The position numbers and the translations under genes were made by a program. A stretch of DNA of 64,000 nt from DASUPK01 sp963743575 (GTDB lineage: Bacteria > Actinomycetota > Thermoleophilia > Solirubrobacterales > 70-9): assembly GCA_963743575.1 (NCBI GenBank), contig CAVUQC010000002.1, forward strand, positions 310,001 to 374,000. Reading direction: 5' to 3'. Below are positions 1-7,020 of this stretch, one piece after another. How positions within the stretch are numbered: the stretch's first letter is position 1; each line of letters begins with the position of its first letter. The notes beneath the pieces are model-generated. The model was not told the origin of the DNA. It saw only the letters and a program-made list of their open reading frames with translations, and made no database searches.

Positions 1-44
1 GGAGCGCACCCGCTCGGTCCACATCCGCTTCTGCTGTGCGGGGC

Positions 45-248
45 TCACTCCTCGATCTCCCGCTTGGGGAAGGGAAGGACGATCGCCAGGATGAAGACGA
101 CGATCATCAACCCGATCACGACGAGGTTGGCCACCGACATCTGGAAGAAATGCCAGTGGACGTAGTGGGCGGGCCCGTTGAGATTGAAGATCGCGGGAGC
201 CGCCAAGCCACCTCGTAACGGCCTGAGGCGCGACGCCATATCTCTCAA
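45..248 (-). CDS. Small single-pass membrane protein, function unknown
   Basis: About 67 residues if read from the TTG at 248, or 64 from the ATG at 239. The TTG is preferred because a perfect AGGAGGT ribosome site (253-259) lies 4 bases from it but 13 bases from the ATG. One strongly hydrophobic helix (VVIGLMIVVFILAIVL) sits near the C-terminus and is followed by a charged tail, PKREIEE. Just before the helix is a His/aromatic patch, HYVHWHFFQ. I do not recognise the family. Downstream on the same strand an ATG at 22-24 opens MWTERVRS and may be the next gene of an operon, cut by the window edge. Confidence 0.6.
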   Translation of the reverse strand: MRDMASRLRPLRGGLAAPAIFNLNGPAHYVHWHFFQMSVANLVVIGLMIVVFILAIVLPFPKREIEE

Positions 249-376
249 ACGGACCTCCTTGCAGCTCGCGGGCACCAGGTGCCGTCGTTCCGCAGCTGAG
301 TTCCTTTCCCCTCGAGTCGAGGGTACTCCGATGGGAGCCCTCGAACGTGAGCTTTCTCTTAGGAAATGGTCAAACT

Positions 377-1885
377 TCAGTAAGCCTTGGCGAAGATCGC
401 GACCACCTTCGCCGGGCCGCCGGTGATCACGCATTTCGCGTCGGCCGGAAGCGTCTCGTCGAACGGGATGCAGCGGACGCTGACACCCAGCTCGCCCATC
501 GTTCTCTCGGTCTCAGGATCCTCACTCCAGGGTGCCTTGACGAACCCGCCGGAGTCGGTCTCGTCGCCTGAGAAGAACTCGCGGAACTGATCGAGCGTCG
601 TGATGTCGTCGCGGGTCCGCTCGCGAAGGCGCTTCGCCGCCTCCTCGAACAGCCCGAGCTGGATGTCGCCCAGGACACCCACGACCGCGTCGGCCGCGCC
701 GTCGCGTGGAATCGCGTCGCGGGCGAGGCTCTCGTCGTCGCGGCGCGTCATCGTCACGACCCCCTGGTCGATGTCCCGCTCGCCGATCTCGATCACGACC
801 GGCACGCCCTTGCGAATCCACTCCCAGCGCTTCTCCGCGGGCTTGCGGTCGCGGGAATCGACCTCCGCCCGGATGGGCATGTCCATCCACGTGCGCTCCG
901 CCAACTCGTCTCGCAACTGGTCCGCGGCGTCGAGCACTTTCGTCGGATCGTCGCGGGTGATCGGGACGATCTTCACCTGCTTGGCGGCCACTCGGGGCGG
1001 GACCCGAAGGCCGTTGTCGTCGCCGTGGGTCATCACCAGGGCACCGAGCATCCGGGTGGAGACTCCCCACGAGGTCGTGAAGCAGAGCTTCCGATCCCCG
1101 TCCTGGTCGGTGAACGCCATGTCCATGGCTCCGGAGAAGTTCTGGCCGAGGTAGTGCGAGGTGCCTGACTGGAGGGCCTTCCCGTCCTGCATCATCGCCT
1201 CGATCGAAAGCGTGATCTCGGCGCCGGGGAAGCGCTCGGACTCGGGCTTCTCGCCCGGAACGACGGGGATGGCCAGCACCGATTCCGCGAACTCGCGGTA
1301 GACGCCCAGCATTCGCCTGGTCTCCTCGAGGGCCTCCTCCTCGGTCGCGTGTGCGGTGTGACCCTCCTGCCAGAGGAACTCAGTGGTGCGCAACAGCACC
1401 CGAGGGCGCAGCTCCCAGCGGACGATGTTCGCCCACTGGTTGACCAGCAGCGGTAGGTCGCGGTAGGAGTTGATCCACTTGGCGAAGGACCGGCCGATCA
1501 CCGTCTCAGAAGTGGGGCGGACGATCAGCGGCTCCGGCAGCTCCGCGGCGGGGTGGAGCTTTCCGTCGGGTCCCTGCTCGAGCCGGTGATGCGTCACGAC
1601 CGCCATCTCCTTCGCGAAGCCCTCGACGTGCTTGGCCTCCTCCTCGAAGTAGCTCAGGGGGATGAAGAGAGGGAAGTACGCGTTCTCGGCTCCGGTCTCC
1701 TTGATTCCGTCGTCGAGCGCCCGCTGCATGCGCTCCCAGGTCCCGTAGCCCCACGGCCGGATCACCATCGCGCCGCGGACGTGGTCGAGCTCCGCGACCT
1801 CCGCGTCGCGGACCACGCTCTGGAACCACTGAGGAAAGTCCTCAGCGCGCGTGGGTGAGATGCCGGTTTTCGCCTTGCCTTCCAT
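377..1885 (-). CDS. proS: Proline--tRNA ligase (archaeal/eukaryotic-like type)
   Basis: Class II aminoacyl-tRNA synthetase that charges tRNA-Pro with proline in the cytoplasm. The protein is 502 residues from the ATG at 1885. The reading frame stays open a further 49 codons upstream, but that part is low-complexity and overlaps the divergent pgsA. Visible family motifs include RPTSETVI (about residue 123), the motif 2 region around LLRTTEFLWQEGHTAH (about 164-179), and a C-terminus ending in an aromatic residue (AKAY), as in the short ProRS type that lacks the inserted editing domain of the E. coli type. It is transcribed away from pgsA with almost no space between the two starts. Family assignment is secure; the exact start is less so. 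Confidence 0.93.
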   Translation of the reverse strand: MEGKAKTGISPTRAEDFPQWFQSVVRDAEVAELDHVRGAMVIRPWGYGTWERMQRALDDGIKETGAENAYFPLFIPLSYFEEEAKHVEGFAKEMAVVTHHRLEQGPDGKLHPAAELPEPLIVRPTSETVIGRSFAKWINSYRDLPLLVNQWANIVRWELRPRVLLRTTEFLWQEGHTAHATEEEALEETRRMLGVYREFAESVLAIPVVPGEKPESERFPGAEITLSIEAMMQDGKALQSGTSHYLGQNFSGAMDMAFTDQDGDRKLCFTTSWGVSTRMLGALVMTHGDDNGLRVPPRVAAKQVKIVPITRDDPTKVLDAADQLRDELAERTWMDMPIRAEVDSRDRKPAEKRWEWIRKGVPVVIEIGERDIDQGVVTMTRRDDESLARDAIPRDGAADAVVGVLGDIQLGLFEEAAKRLRERTRDDITTLDQFREFFSGDETDSGGFVKAPWSEDPETERTMGELGVSVRCIPFDETLPADAKCVITGGPAKVVAIFAKAY

Positions 1886-1920
1886 ATGCTCGCTCCGTGC
1901 CCGGTAGTCGCGGACAATCC

Positions 1921-2544
1921 TTGCGTAAGGGGCGGCGAAAGGGTTTCCGGCGCCAGTTCGGGCTCGACCGCTCGGGCCCCCCGCCGCGCCAGACGAGACC
2001 GGGACAGCCCCTGCGGCCCTGGACGATCCCAAACGCGGTCGGCTATCTGAGGCTCGCCGGAATACCCGTCTTCCTCTACCTCGCGTTCTCCTCGGGTGAC
2101 GGCCGTGACCCGTGGGCGGCCGCGATCTTCTGGTTGATCGCCGCCGGGGACTACCTCGACGGGTTCCTCGCCCGGGCCACCGGCCAGTACAGCCGGATGG
2201 GAGCGATCCTGGATCCGATCGTCGACCGGCTGACGATCCTCTCGGGAGTCGTGGTCTGCTGGCACTTCGAGCTCCTGCCCCGCTGGGCGCTCGCCGTGCT
2301 GGTGGCGAGGGAGGTGATCACCGCCATCCTCGCCGAGCTTGCGCTGAGGCGAATCGGCGAGCTGCAGATCAACTGGCTCGGCAGGATCGCCGTCGGCCCA
2401 GTGATGGCGTCGCTCTTCTTCGCGATGGTCTCTGACAGCTGGGTCTGGAGCGCGATGCTGATCGTCGGCGTCGTACTCGGGATCCTCGGGACGATCGCCT
2501 ATGCGCGGGCCGGACTACGAGAGCTGGCGGCGCAGGCCGCCTGA
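1921..2544 (+). CDS. pgsA: CDP-alcohol phosphatidyltransferase family membrane protein (PgsA-like)
   Basis: Transfers a phosphatidyl group from CDP-diacylglycerol to an alcohol such as glycerol 3-phosphate during phospholipid synthesis in the membrane. The diagnostic motif D-x2-D-G-x2-A-R-x8-G-x3-D-x3-D is complete in GDYLDGFLAR followed by MGAILDPIVDR. Several hydrophobic helices follow. The start is uncertain: no ATG lies before the motif, so the TTG at 1921 or a GTG at 1897 must be used, and neither has a clear ribosome site. The gene is followed by rsiG, garA and ftsR, an order resembling the mycobacterial pgsA2-garA-ftsR neighbourhood. Whether the alcohol is glycerol 3-phosphate or inositol phosphate cannot be told from the sequence. 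Confidence 0.82.
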   Translation: MRKGRRKGFRRQFGLDRSGPPPRQTRPGQPLRPWTIPNAVGYLRLAGIPVFLYLAFSSGDGRDPWAAAIFWLIAAGDYLDGFLARATGQYSRMGAILDPIVDRLTILSGVVVCWHFELLPRWALAVLVAREVITAILAELALRRIGELQINWLGRIAVGPVMASLFFAMVSDSWVWSAMLIVGVVLGILGTIAYARAGLRELAAQAA

Positions 2545-2581
2545 GCTGGTGCAATCGCGCGACCGAACCTTCAAGCAGCGG

Positions 2582-2608
2582 TTGAGACTGGCCTCGCAGC
2601 CATATAAT
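2582..2608 (+). promoter_or_regulatory. Sigma-70-type promoter for rsiG-garA-ftsR
   Basis: A consensus -10 hexamer TATAAT at 2603-2608 is preceded by TTGAGA at 2582-2587. The 15-base spacer is shorter than the ideal 17, so GGTTGA two bases earlier may be the real -35. In DNA this GC-rich a perfect TATAAT between pgsA and rsiG is unlikely by chance. It would drive the three-gene regulatory operon downstream. Confidence 0.55.
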
Positions 2609-2664
2609 CCCCCAACGTCAAACGGGTCGCGCTGACGCGCGCCCTCGCATGGTCCGGAGGATTT

Positions 2665-2931
2665 GTGGAGGAAGACACCTTTCCCGATATCGGCTCAATG
2701 AGCGACCAGGAGCTCAAGGAACTGATCGACAATCTGACCGCCGAGGAGCAGGAGGTGTCGTACCGGCGCCGCATCCTGCACGGGCAGATCGACATCCTGC
2801 GGGCTGAGCTCGTCAACCGACTGCGTGAGAACCGCCCCGAGGGCGCCACGCTGATCAAGGGCGACGACGTTCAGCGGCTGAGCGAGATCCTCGCCGGCCG
2901 CTCGGAGCCCCCGACCAAGCCTCCGACCTAG
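2665..2931 (+). CDS. rsiG: RsiG-like c-di-GMP-responsive anti-sigma factor
   Basis: An 88-residue, highly charged, largely helical protein. It starts at GTG 2665, with GGAGG at 2656-2660. Residues 28-43 fit the signature of RsiG proteins, E-x3-S-x2-R-x3-Q-x3-D, except that the Gln position is His: E28, S32, R35, H39, D43. In Streptomyces RsiG carries two copies and binds c-di-GMP to hold the sigma factor WhiG; the Rubrobacter homologue carries one copy. This protein likewise has one copy. By homology it should sequester a WhiG-type sigma factor in the cytoplasm when c-di-GMP is high. No sigma gene is in the window. It is the first gene of an operon with garA and ftsR. The assignment rests on the motif, length and context. 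Confidence 0.68.
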   Translation: MEEDTFPDIGSMSDQELKELIDNLTAEEQEVSYRRRILHGQIDILRAELVNRLRENRPEGATLIKGDDVQRLSEILAGRSEPPTKPPT

Positions 2932-2944
2932 ACAGGGGTCAATC

Positions 2945-3415
2945 GTGGCGATTCATTGCCCCGAGTGTGGGTTCGTCAACGCCGAGGGGGCCAACTACTG
3001 CCAGAAGTGCGGCGCCTACCTCTCCCGCCCGGAGGGGAAGGACGAGCCGACGACGATGACCTACACGGTCGACGAATCGGGCGAGATGCACCAGGTCGAC
3101 ATCGACGAGGTCGTCGATCAGCACGGCGCCGCTCTCGTGATCCGCTCGGGTGGCGGGCGGGCCGGGGAGAGCTTCACCCTCGAGGATGACCGCGTCTCGA
3201 TCGGTCGCACGCCCGAAGCGGGCGTCTTCCTCGACGACGTCACCGTCTCCCGAAACCACGCCCTCCTCGTCCGTCGCAAAGACGGCCTCTACATCGACGA
3301 CCTCGGATCGCTGAACGGCACCTACGTCAACCGGCGCCGGATCGAGTCCCATCAGCTCGCGGATGGGGACGAGATCCAGATCGGCAAGTACAAGCTGAGC
3401 TACCTGGAGAAATGA
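2945..3415 (+). CDS. garA: GarA-like FHA-domain regulator with N-terminal zinc ribbon
   Basis: A 156-residue protein. An N-terminal zinc ribbon (C5-x2-C8 and C19-x2-C22) is followed by a linker holding a Thr-Thr pair (DEPTTMTY, T36/T37). The position matches the GarA threonine motif phosphorylated by PknB/PknG kinases. The C-terminal FHA domain shows SIGRTPEAGVFLDD, VSRNHA and LGSLNGTYVNRRRI, close to mycobacterial GarA. In that system unphosphorylated GarA binds and controls 2-oxoglutarate dehydrogenase, glutamate dehydrogenase and glutamate synthase; phosphorylation makes the FHA domain bind its own tail. Start is GTG 2945. The stop overlaps the ftsR start (ATGA). FHA identity is certain; GarA function is inferred from similarity and gene order. 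Confidence 0.88.
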   Translation: MAIHCPECGFVNAEGANYCQKCGAYLSRPEGKDEPTTMTYTVDESGEMHQVDIDEVVDQHGAALVIRSGGGRAGESFTLEDDRVSIGRTPEAGVFLDDVTVSRNHALLVRRKDGLYIDDLGSLNGTYVNRRRIESHQLADGDEIQIGKYKLSYLEK

Positions 3416-4164
3416 CCATCGAAGCCACGCCCTTCGACCGCAGTCACGCCTCAACGGACGGGGCCACCGACGGCACCCCCTCGAACCGCAAGGCGCTCAC
3501 CATCGGCGCCGTCGCCAAGATCCTGGGCCGTGAGTTCGAGGACGTCTCGATCTCCAAGATCCGCTATCTCGAGGACCAGAAGCTGCTCTCTCCGCGGCGC
3601 ACGCCGGGCGGCTATCGCCTCTACAGCCAGGCCGACGTCGAGCGACTGCGGGCGATCCTGCGCATGCAGCGGGACGAGTTCCTGCCGCTGCGCGTGATCC
3701 GTCAGGAGCTCGCCGCGGGTGCGCGTGAGGAGCGCACCGGCGCCGCCCTGCGCCGGGCGGCCACGGTCGAGGCGGGCAAGGGCTCTCGGATGTCGCTCGA
3801 GGAGCTCGTGGACGTGACGGGCGTCGCCCCGGCCCTGATCAAGGACCTCGAGGACTGGCGGCTCGTTCAGCCAGACACCGTGGAGGGCACGAAGTTCTAC
3901 GACGACACCGATCGCGAGATCGTGCAGGCGAGTGCGGAGCTCGCTCGGTTCGGAGTCGGCGGCCGCAACCTGAAGGTCCTGCGCACCGCCGCGGACCGAG
4001 AGGCTCAGCTGCTCGAGGCCGTCGTGGGAGCGGCCCTGCGTTCCACGAACCACAACACCCGCCGCGAGGCGCTCGAGAACCTGGAGAGCCTCGCCGCCGC
4101 CTGCAACAACCTCACCCACATGCTGCTCGTCCGCGATCTGCGGAAGCTGACCGGCGAGGAGTAA
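3412..4164 (+). CDS. ftsR: MerR-family regulator, FtsR-like
   Basis: A 250-residue cytoplasmic DNA-binding protein. The winged helix-turn-helix occupies about residues 24-95 and shows the MerR hallmarks IRYLEDQKLLSPRRTPGGYRLYS. A second helical domain begins about residue 125 (MSLEELVDVTGVAPALI), unlike short metal-sensing MerR proteins. Length and two-part structure match Rv1828/FtsR, which activates ftsZ-linked division genes in corynebacteria and mycobacteria. No metal-binding cysteines are seen. It overlaps garA by 4 bases and is followed without gap by an SRPBCC gene, so all are probably co-transcribed. Confidence 0.85.
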   Translation: MTIEATPFDRSHASTDGATDGTPSNRKALTIGAVAKILGREFEDVSISKIRYLEDQKLLSPRRTPGGYRLYSQADVERLRAILRMQRDEFLPLRVIRQELAAGAREERTGAALRRAATVEAGKGSRMSLEELVDVTGVAPALIKDLEDWRLVQPDTVEGTKFYDDTDREIVQASAELARFGVGGRNLKVLRTAADREAQLLEAVVGAALRSTNHNTRREALENLESLAAACNNLTHMLLVRDLRKLTGEE

Positions 4165-4623
4165 ATGGCACGAGTGGTGCGCAGGCGCCGCATCGCAGCG
4201 CCCGCCAGCGCCCTGTGGGCCGTCATCACCGACCCGTACCACCTGCCCCGCTGGTGGCCGAACACGCAGCGGGTCGAGAACGTGAGCGAGGGTGATCCTG
4301 CCGATCGGAGCTGGACACAGGTGCTCGAGACCAGGGACGGTCGCGGCGTCCGCGCCGACTACCACGGTGTCGAGGCAACCGACGGCGAGCGCTTCGTCTT
4401 CGAGCAGACCGTCGAGGGGACTCCATTCGAGAAGTTCGTGAAGCGCGCCCGAACCGAGATCAGGCTGAGCGCACAGGACGGGGAGACGGACGTGACCATG
4501 TCGCTCGACCGCAGGCTGCGCGGGCTCTCCCGATTCGGAGCACCGATGATGCGAAGAGCAATCGGGCGAACGCTGAACGAGGCGCTGGCCGGCCTCGAGA
4601 CCGCCGCGACGGGAGGCGAGTAG
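4165..4623 (+). CDS. SRPBCC (START-like) ligand-binding family protein
   Basis: A 152-residue protein beginning at the ATG directly after the ftsR stop. The opening RRIAAPASALWAVITDPYHLPRWWP is a typical SRPBCC/polyketide-cyclase start (first strand, then the D-P-x-x-x-P-R-W-W helix). A C-terminal helix covers the cavity (RRAIGRTLNEALAGLE). Such proteins bind hydrophobic ligands or act as cyclases; the ligand here is unknown. It is three bases from the following oxidase, suggesting joint expression. Confidence 0.75.
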   Translation: MARVVRRRRIAAPASALWAVITDPYHLPRWWPNTQRVENVSEGDPADRSWTQVLETRDGRGVRADYHGVEATDGERFVFEQTVEGTPFEKFVKRARTEIRLSAQDGETDVTMSLDRRLRGLSRFGAPMMRRAIGRTLNEALAGLETAATGGE

Positions 4624-4626
4624 GGC

Positions 4627-6234
4627 GTGACCGCCGAAATGAAGTGGTGGGGGTGGGGGAACCCGGATCGCGGTCTCGACTTGCCGGCGCAGGCCGTCGA
4701 CGCGCTGCGTGAGGAGCTGGGCGTGAAGCCCGAGGACGCCACCGGGCCGGTCGCTCTCGACCAGGTCTCGCTGCCCGAGCCGCGCCCGGTCCCGGAGGCG
4801 GTTCGGTCCGCCGCCGGCGAGTTGCTGGAGGGCACTGAGGACCGTCTGCGCCGCGCCGCCGGGCGAAGCTATCCGGACCTGATCCGCCTGCGCTCGGGGC
4901 GACTGGAGGAGGCCCCCGATGCGGTCCTGCGACCGGCCGATCCAGCCGCCGTCGAAGCCGTGCTCGGTGCCTGCGCGGCCGCCGGGGTGGCGGTCGTTCC
5001 CTACGGCGGCGGAACCAGCGTCGTCGGAGGCGTCGATGCGGTCGATGGCGGGCACTCGGCAGTCGTCTCACTCGACCTGTCCCGCCTGCGCTCGGTCGAG
5101 CTCGACCCGACCTCCCTGACGGCGACGCTCGGCCCCGGTCTCTCGGGCCCCGACGCGGAAACGGCTCTGGGGGCGCTCGGAGCCACGATCGGCCACTTCC
5201 CGCAGTCCTTCGAGGAGGCCACCATCGGCGGATTCGCCGCCACCCGCTCAGCCGGCCAGGCCTCGAGCGGCTACGGCCGCTTCGACGAGATGGTCACATC
5301 CCTCGAGCTGACCGCTCCCGCCGGGCGGCTTCGAACGCGGGAGACGCCGCACACGGCCGCCGGGCCATCGCTGCGCGAGCTGGTCCTCGGGTCGGAGGGC
5401 ACCCTCGGCGTGATCACCGAGGTCACCTGCCGGGTGCGACCCGCGCCCCGCGAGCGCCATTACGAGGGCTGGATGGCGGATAGCTTCGAGGCCGGGCGCG
5501 AGATCGTCCGCGACCTCGCACAGCACCGTGAGGCGCCAGACGTGCTGCGGCTCTCGGACGAGGAGGAGACGCGCGTGTCGCTCGACCTCGCCGGGACCCA
5601 GGGGCTCCAGAAGCAGGCGCTTGACGCCTACCTCTCGCTGCGCCGGCGCAAGGGCGGCTGCCTGATGATCTGCGGCTGGGAGGGCGAGCGGGAGTCCGTC
5701 AGGCGGCGCCGCTCCCTCGGCCAGACTCACCTTCGGCTCGGCGGCGCGGTGCCCCTCGGCTCGGCCGCCGGCCGTTCCTGGGACCGGAACCGCTACGGAG
5801 GCCCCTACCTGCGGGACGAGCTGATGAACCTCGGTGTCATGGTCGAGACGCTCGAGACGGCCCACACCTGGAGCCGCCTCGACGAGCTCTATCGGGGGGT
5901 CGGGGAAGCGCTGCGCGGGGTCCTTGGGGAGTGCTCGATCGTGATGTGCCACGTCTCGCACGCATATCCGGACGGCGCCTCGCTGTACTTCACCTTCCTC
6001 GCCCGGTCCCGGCGCGGTGAGGAGCTCGCTCAGTGGCGCGAGGCCAAGACCGCCGCCTGCGAGGCGATCGTTGCCGCCGAGGGGACGATCACCCACCACC
6101 ACGCGGTTGGCCGGGACCACGCGCCGTACATGCCCGCCGAGGTCGGCGAGCTCGGCCTCGAGGCGCTTCGCGCCGTCCGTGAGCGGCTGGATCCCGCCGG
6201 GATCATGAATCCCGGCAAGCTGCTGCCGGGCTGA
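4627..6234 (+). CDS. FAD-binding oxidase, alkyldihydroxyacetonephosphate synthase-like
   Basis: A 535-residue flavoprotein of the VAO/PCMH family, starting at GTG 4627. The FAD domain includes AVVPYGGGTSVVGG (pyrophosphate-binding loop, about residue 121) and GATIGHFPQSFEEATIGGFAATRSAGQ. The C-terminal cap shows the usual HHHAVGRDHAP segment and ends ERLDPAGIMNPGKLL, common to the family. The closest known type is alkylglycerone-phosphate synthase, which makes the ether bond of ether lipids; the GHFPQSFEEATIGG-type signature and the His-rich tail agree. Substrate cannot be proven from sequence, and lactate/glycolate-type dehydrogenases are alternatives. It sits at the end of the ftsR transcript. 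Confidence 0.78.
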   Translation: MTAEMKWWGWGNPDRGLDLPAQAVDALREELGVKPEDATGPVALDQVSLPEPRPVPEAVRSAAGELLEGTEDRLRRAAGRSYPDLIRLRSGRLEEAPDAVLRPADPAAVEAVLGACAAAGVAVVPYGGGTSVVGGVDAVDGGHSAVVSLDLSRLRSVELDPTSLTATLGPGLSGPDAETALGALGATIGHFPQSFEEATIGGFAATRSAGQASSGYGRFDEMVTSLELTAPAGRLRTRETPHTAAGPSLRELVLGSEGTLGVITEVTCRVRPAPRERHYEGWMADSFEAGREIVRDLAQHREAPDVLRLSDEEETRVSLDLAGTQGLQKQALDAYLSLRRRKGGCLMICGWEGERESVRRRRSLGQTHLRLGGAVPLGSAAGRSWDRNRYGGPYLRDELMNLGVMVETLETAHTWSRLDELYRGVGEALRGVLGECSIVMCHVSHAYPDGASLYFTFLARSRRGEELAQWREAKTAACEAIVAAEGTITHHHAVGRDHAPYMPAEVGELGLEALRAVRERLDPAGIMNPGKLLPG

Positions 6235-6243
6235 GCCGCCCGG

Positions 6244-7005
6244 CTAGCGCAGCGCGCCGCGCATCACGGGCGTGCCCACTACCTGCGGCAGGGTGGAGTT
6301 GCGCGCCGCCCGCTGGACAGCCGCCGCCGCCTCGCGCTGGTGCGTCAGCGTCAGCTCGGCGCTCGTGAAGTTGGGCAGGAGGCCCTCGGCCGCGCTCGGG
6401 ATCGGAGTTCGCCCGGTGAGCCTCCCGTCCGCTCCGACGGCATGGAAGGCGACCGGGAGACTGCGGCCGGCCGAGCCCACGAACCAGAGCACGTAGCTCT
6501 CGCCGGGCCCGCTCGGCTCGAGGCCTGCGATCGCGAGGTCGACGGCCGGCTGATCGGCGACGCGAACGACCGAGATCATCCCACTCGCCTTGGAGCCCCC
6601 GACCGGAGTGAGCCTGATCGGCACCACGTCCTCCTGGGCGCCGCTCGTCGTGGTCTGGTTGTCCCCTCCGCCACCGCCGCGGCTCGCGACCACTACGACG
6701 ACGATCGCGGCGATGGCCACTGCGCCGGCGGCCAGCCAGAGCAGCCACGGCCGGCCTCCTCCTCGTGGAGCCGGAGGGGTGGGTCCCGGGATGGCCCCAG
6801 GGTCGCCCTCCAGCGCCCCCAGCCGCGCCCTGACGGCATCCCGAGGGAATTCCCGGTCGGGCGCCGTGGCGAGAACCTCCACAGCCTCGTGCGCCCTGAG
6901 CCGAACGTCGTCAGAGCCGGTTCCCAGTACCCCCGCGACCTGCTCATAGGTGTCGCCTGCGAGAAGCAGGCGGAGCAGGGCACGCTGATCCTCGCTCAAC
7001 GCCAT
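6244..7005 (-). CDS. HTH-membrane-extracytoplasmic protein, copy 1
   Basis: A 253-residue protein in three parts. Residues 1-60 form a helical segment resembling sigma-70 region 4/LuxR-type HTHs (LSEDQRALLRLLLAGDTYEQVAGVL). A Pro-rich linker follows, then one transmembrane helix (LLWLAAGAVAIAAIVVVVV, about 85-105) and a Gly/Thr spacer. The outer domain has the pieces GESYVLWFVGSAGR and VVGTPVMRG, reminiscent of the outer domain of RskA-type anti-sigma factors. It is a paralogue of the next gene upstream (7021-8253), 15 bases away. I infer a membrane-bound signalling or transcription protein; no named family is recognised. Confidence 0.7.
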   Translation of the reverse strand: MALSEDQRALLRLLLAGDTYEQVAGVLGTGSDDVRLRAHEAVEVLATAPDREFPRDAVRARLGALEGDPGAIPGPTPPAPRGGGRPWLLWLAAGAVAIAAIVVVVVASRGGGGGDNQTTTSGAQEDVVPIRLTPVGGSKASGMISVVRVADQPAVDLAIAGLEPSGPGESYVLWFVGSAGRSLPVAFHAVGADGRLTGRTPIPSAAEGLLPNFTSAELTLTHQREAAAAVQRAARNSTLPQVVGTPVMRGALR

Positions 7006-7020
7006 GGCTGGCGCTCTCGT

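Noticed and set aside
1..44. Short start of a gene on the minus strand (MWTERVRS)
   Set aside because: Only eight codons before the window edge; too short to name.
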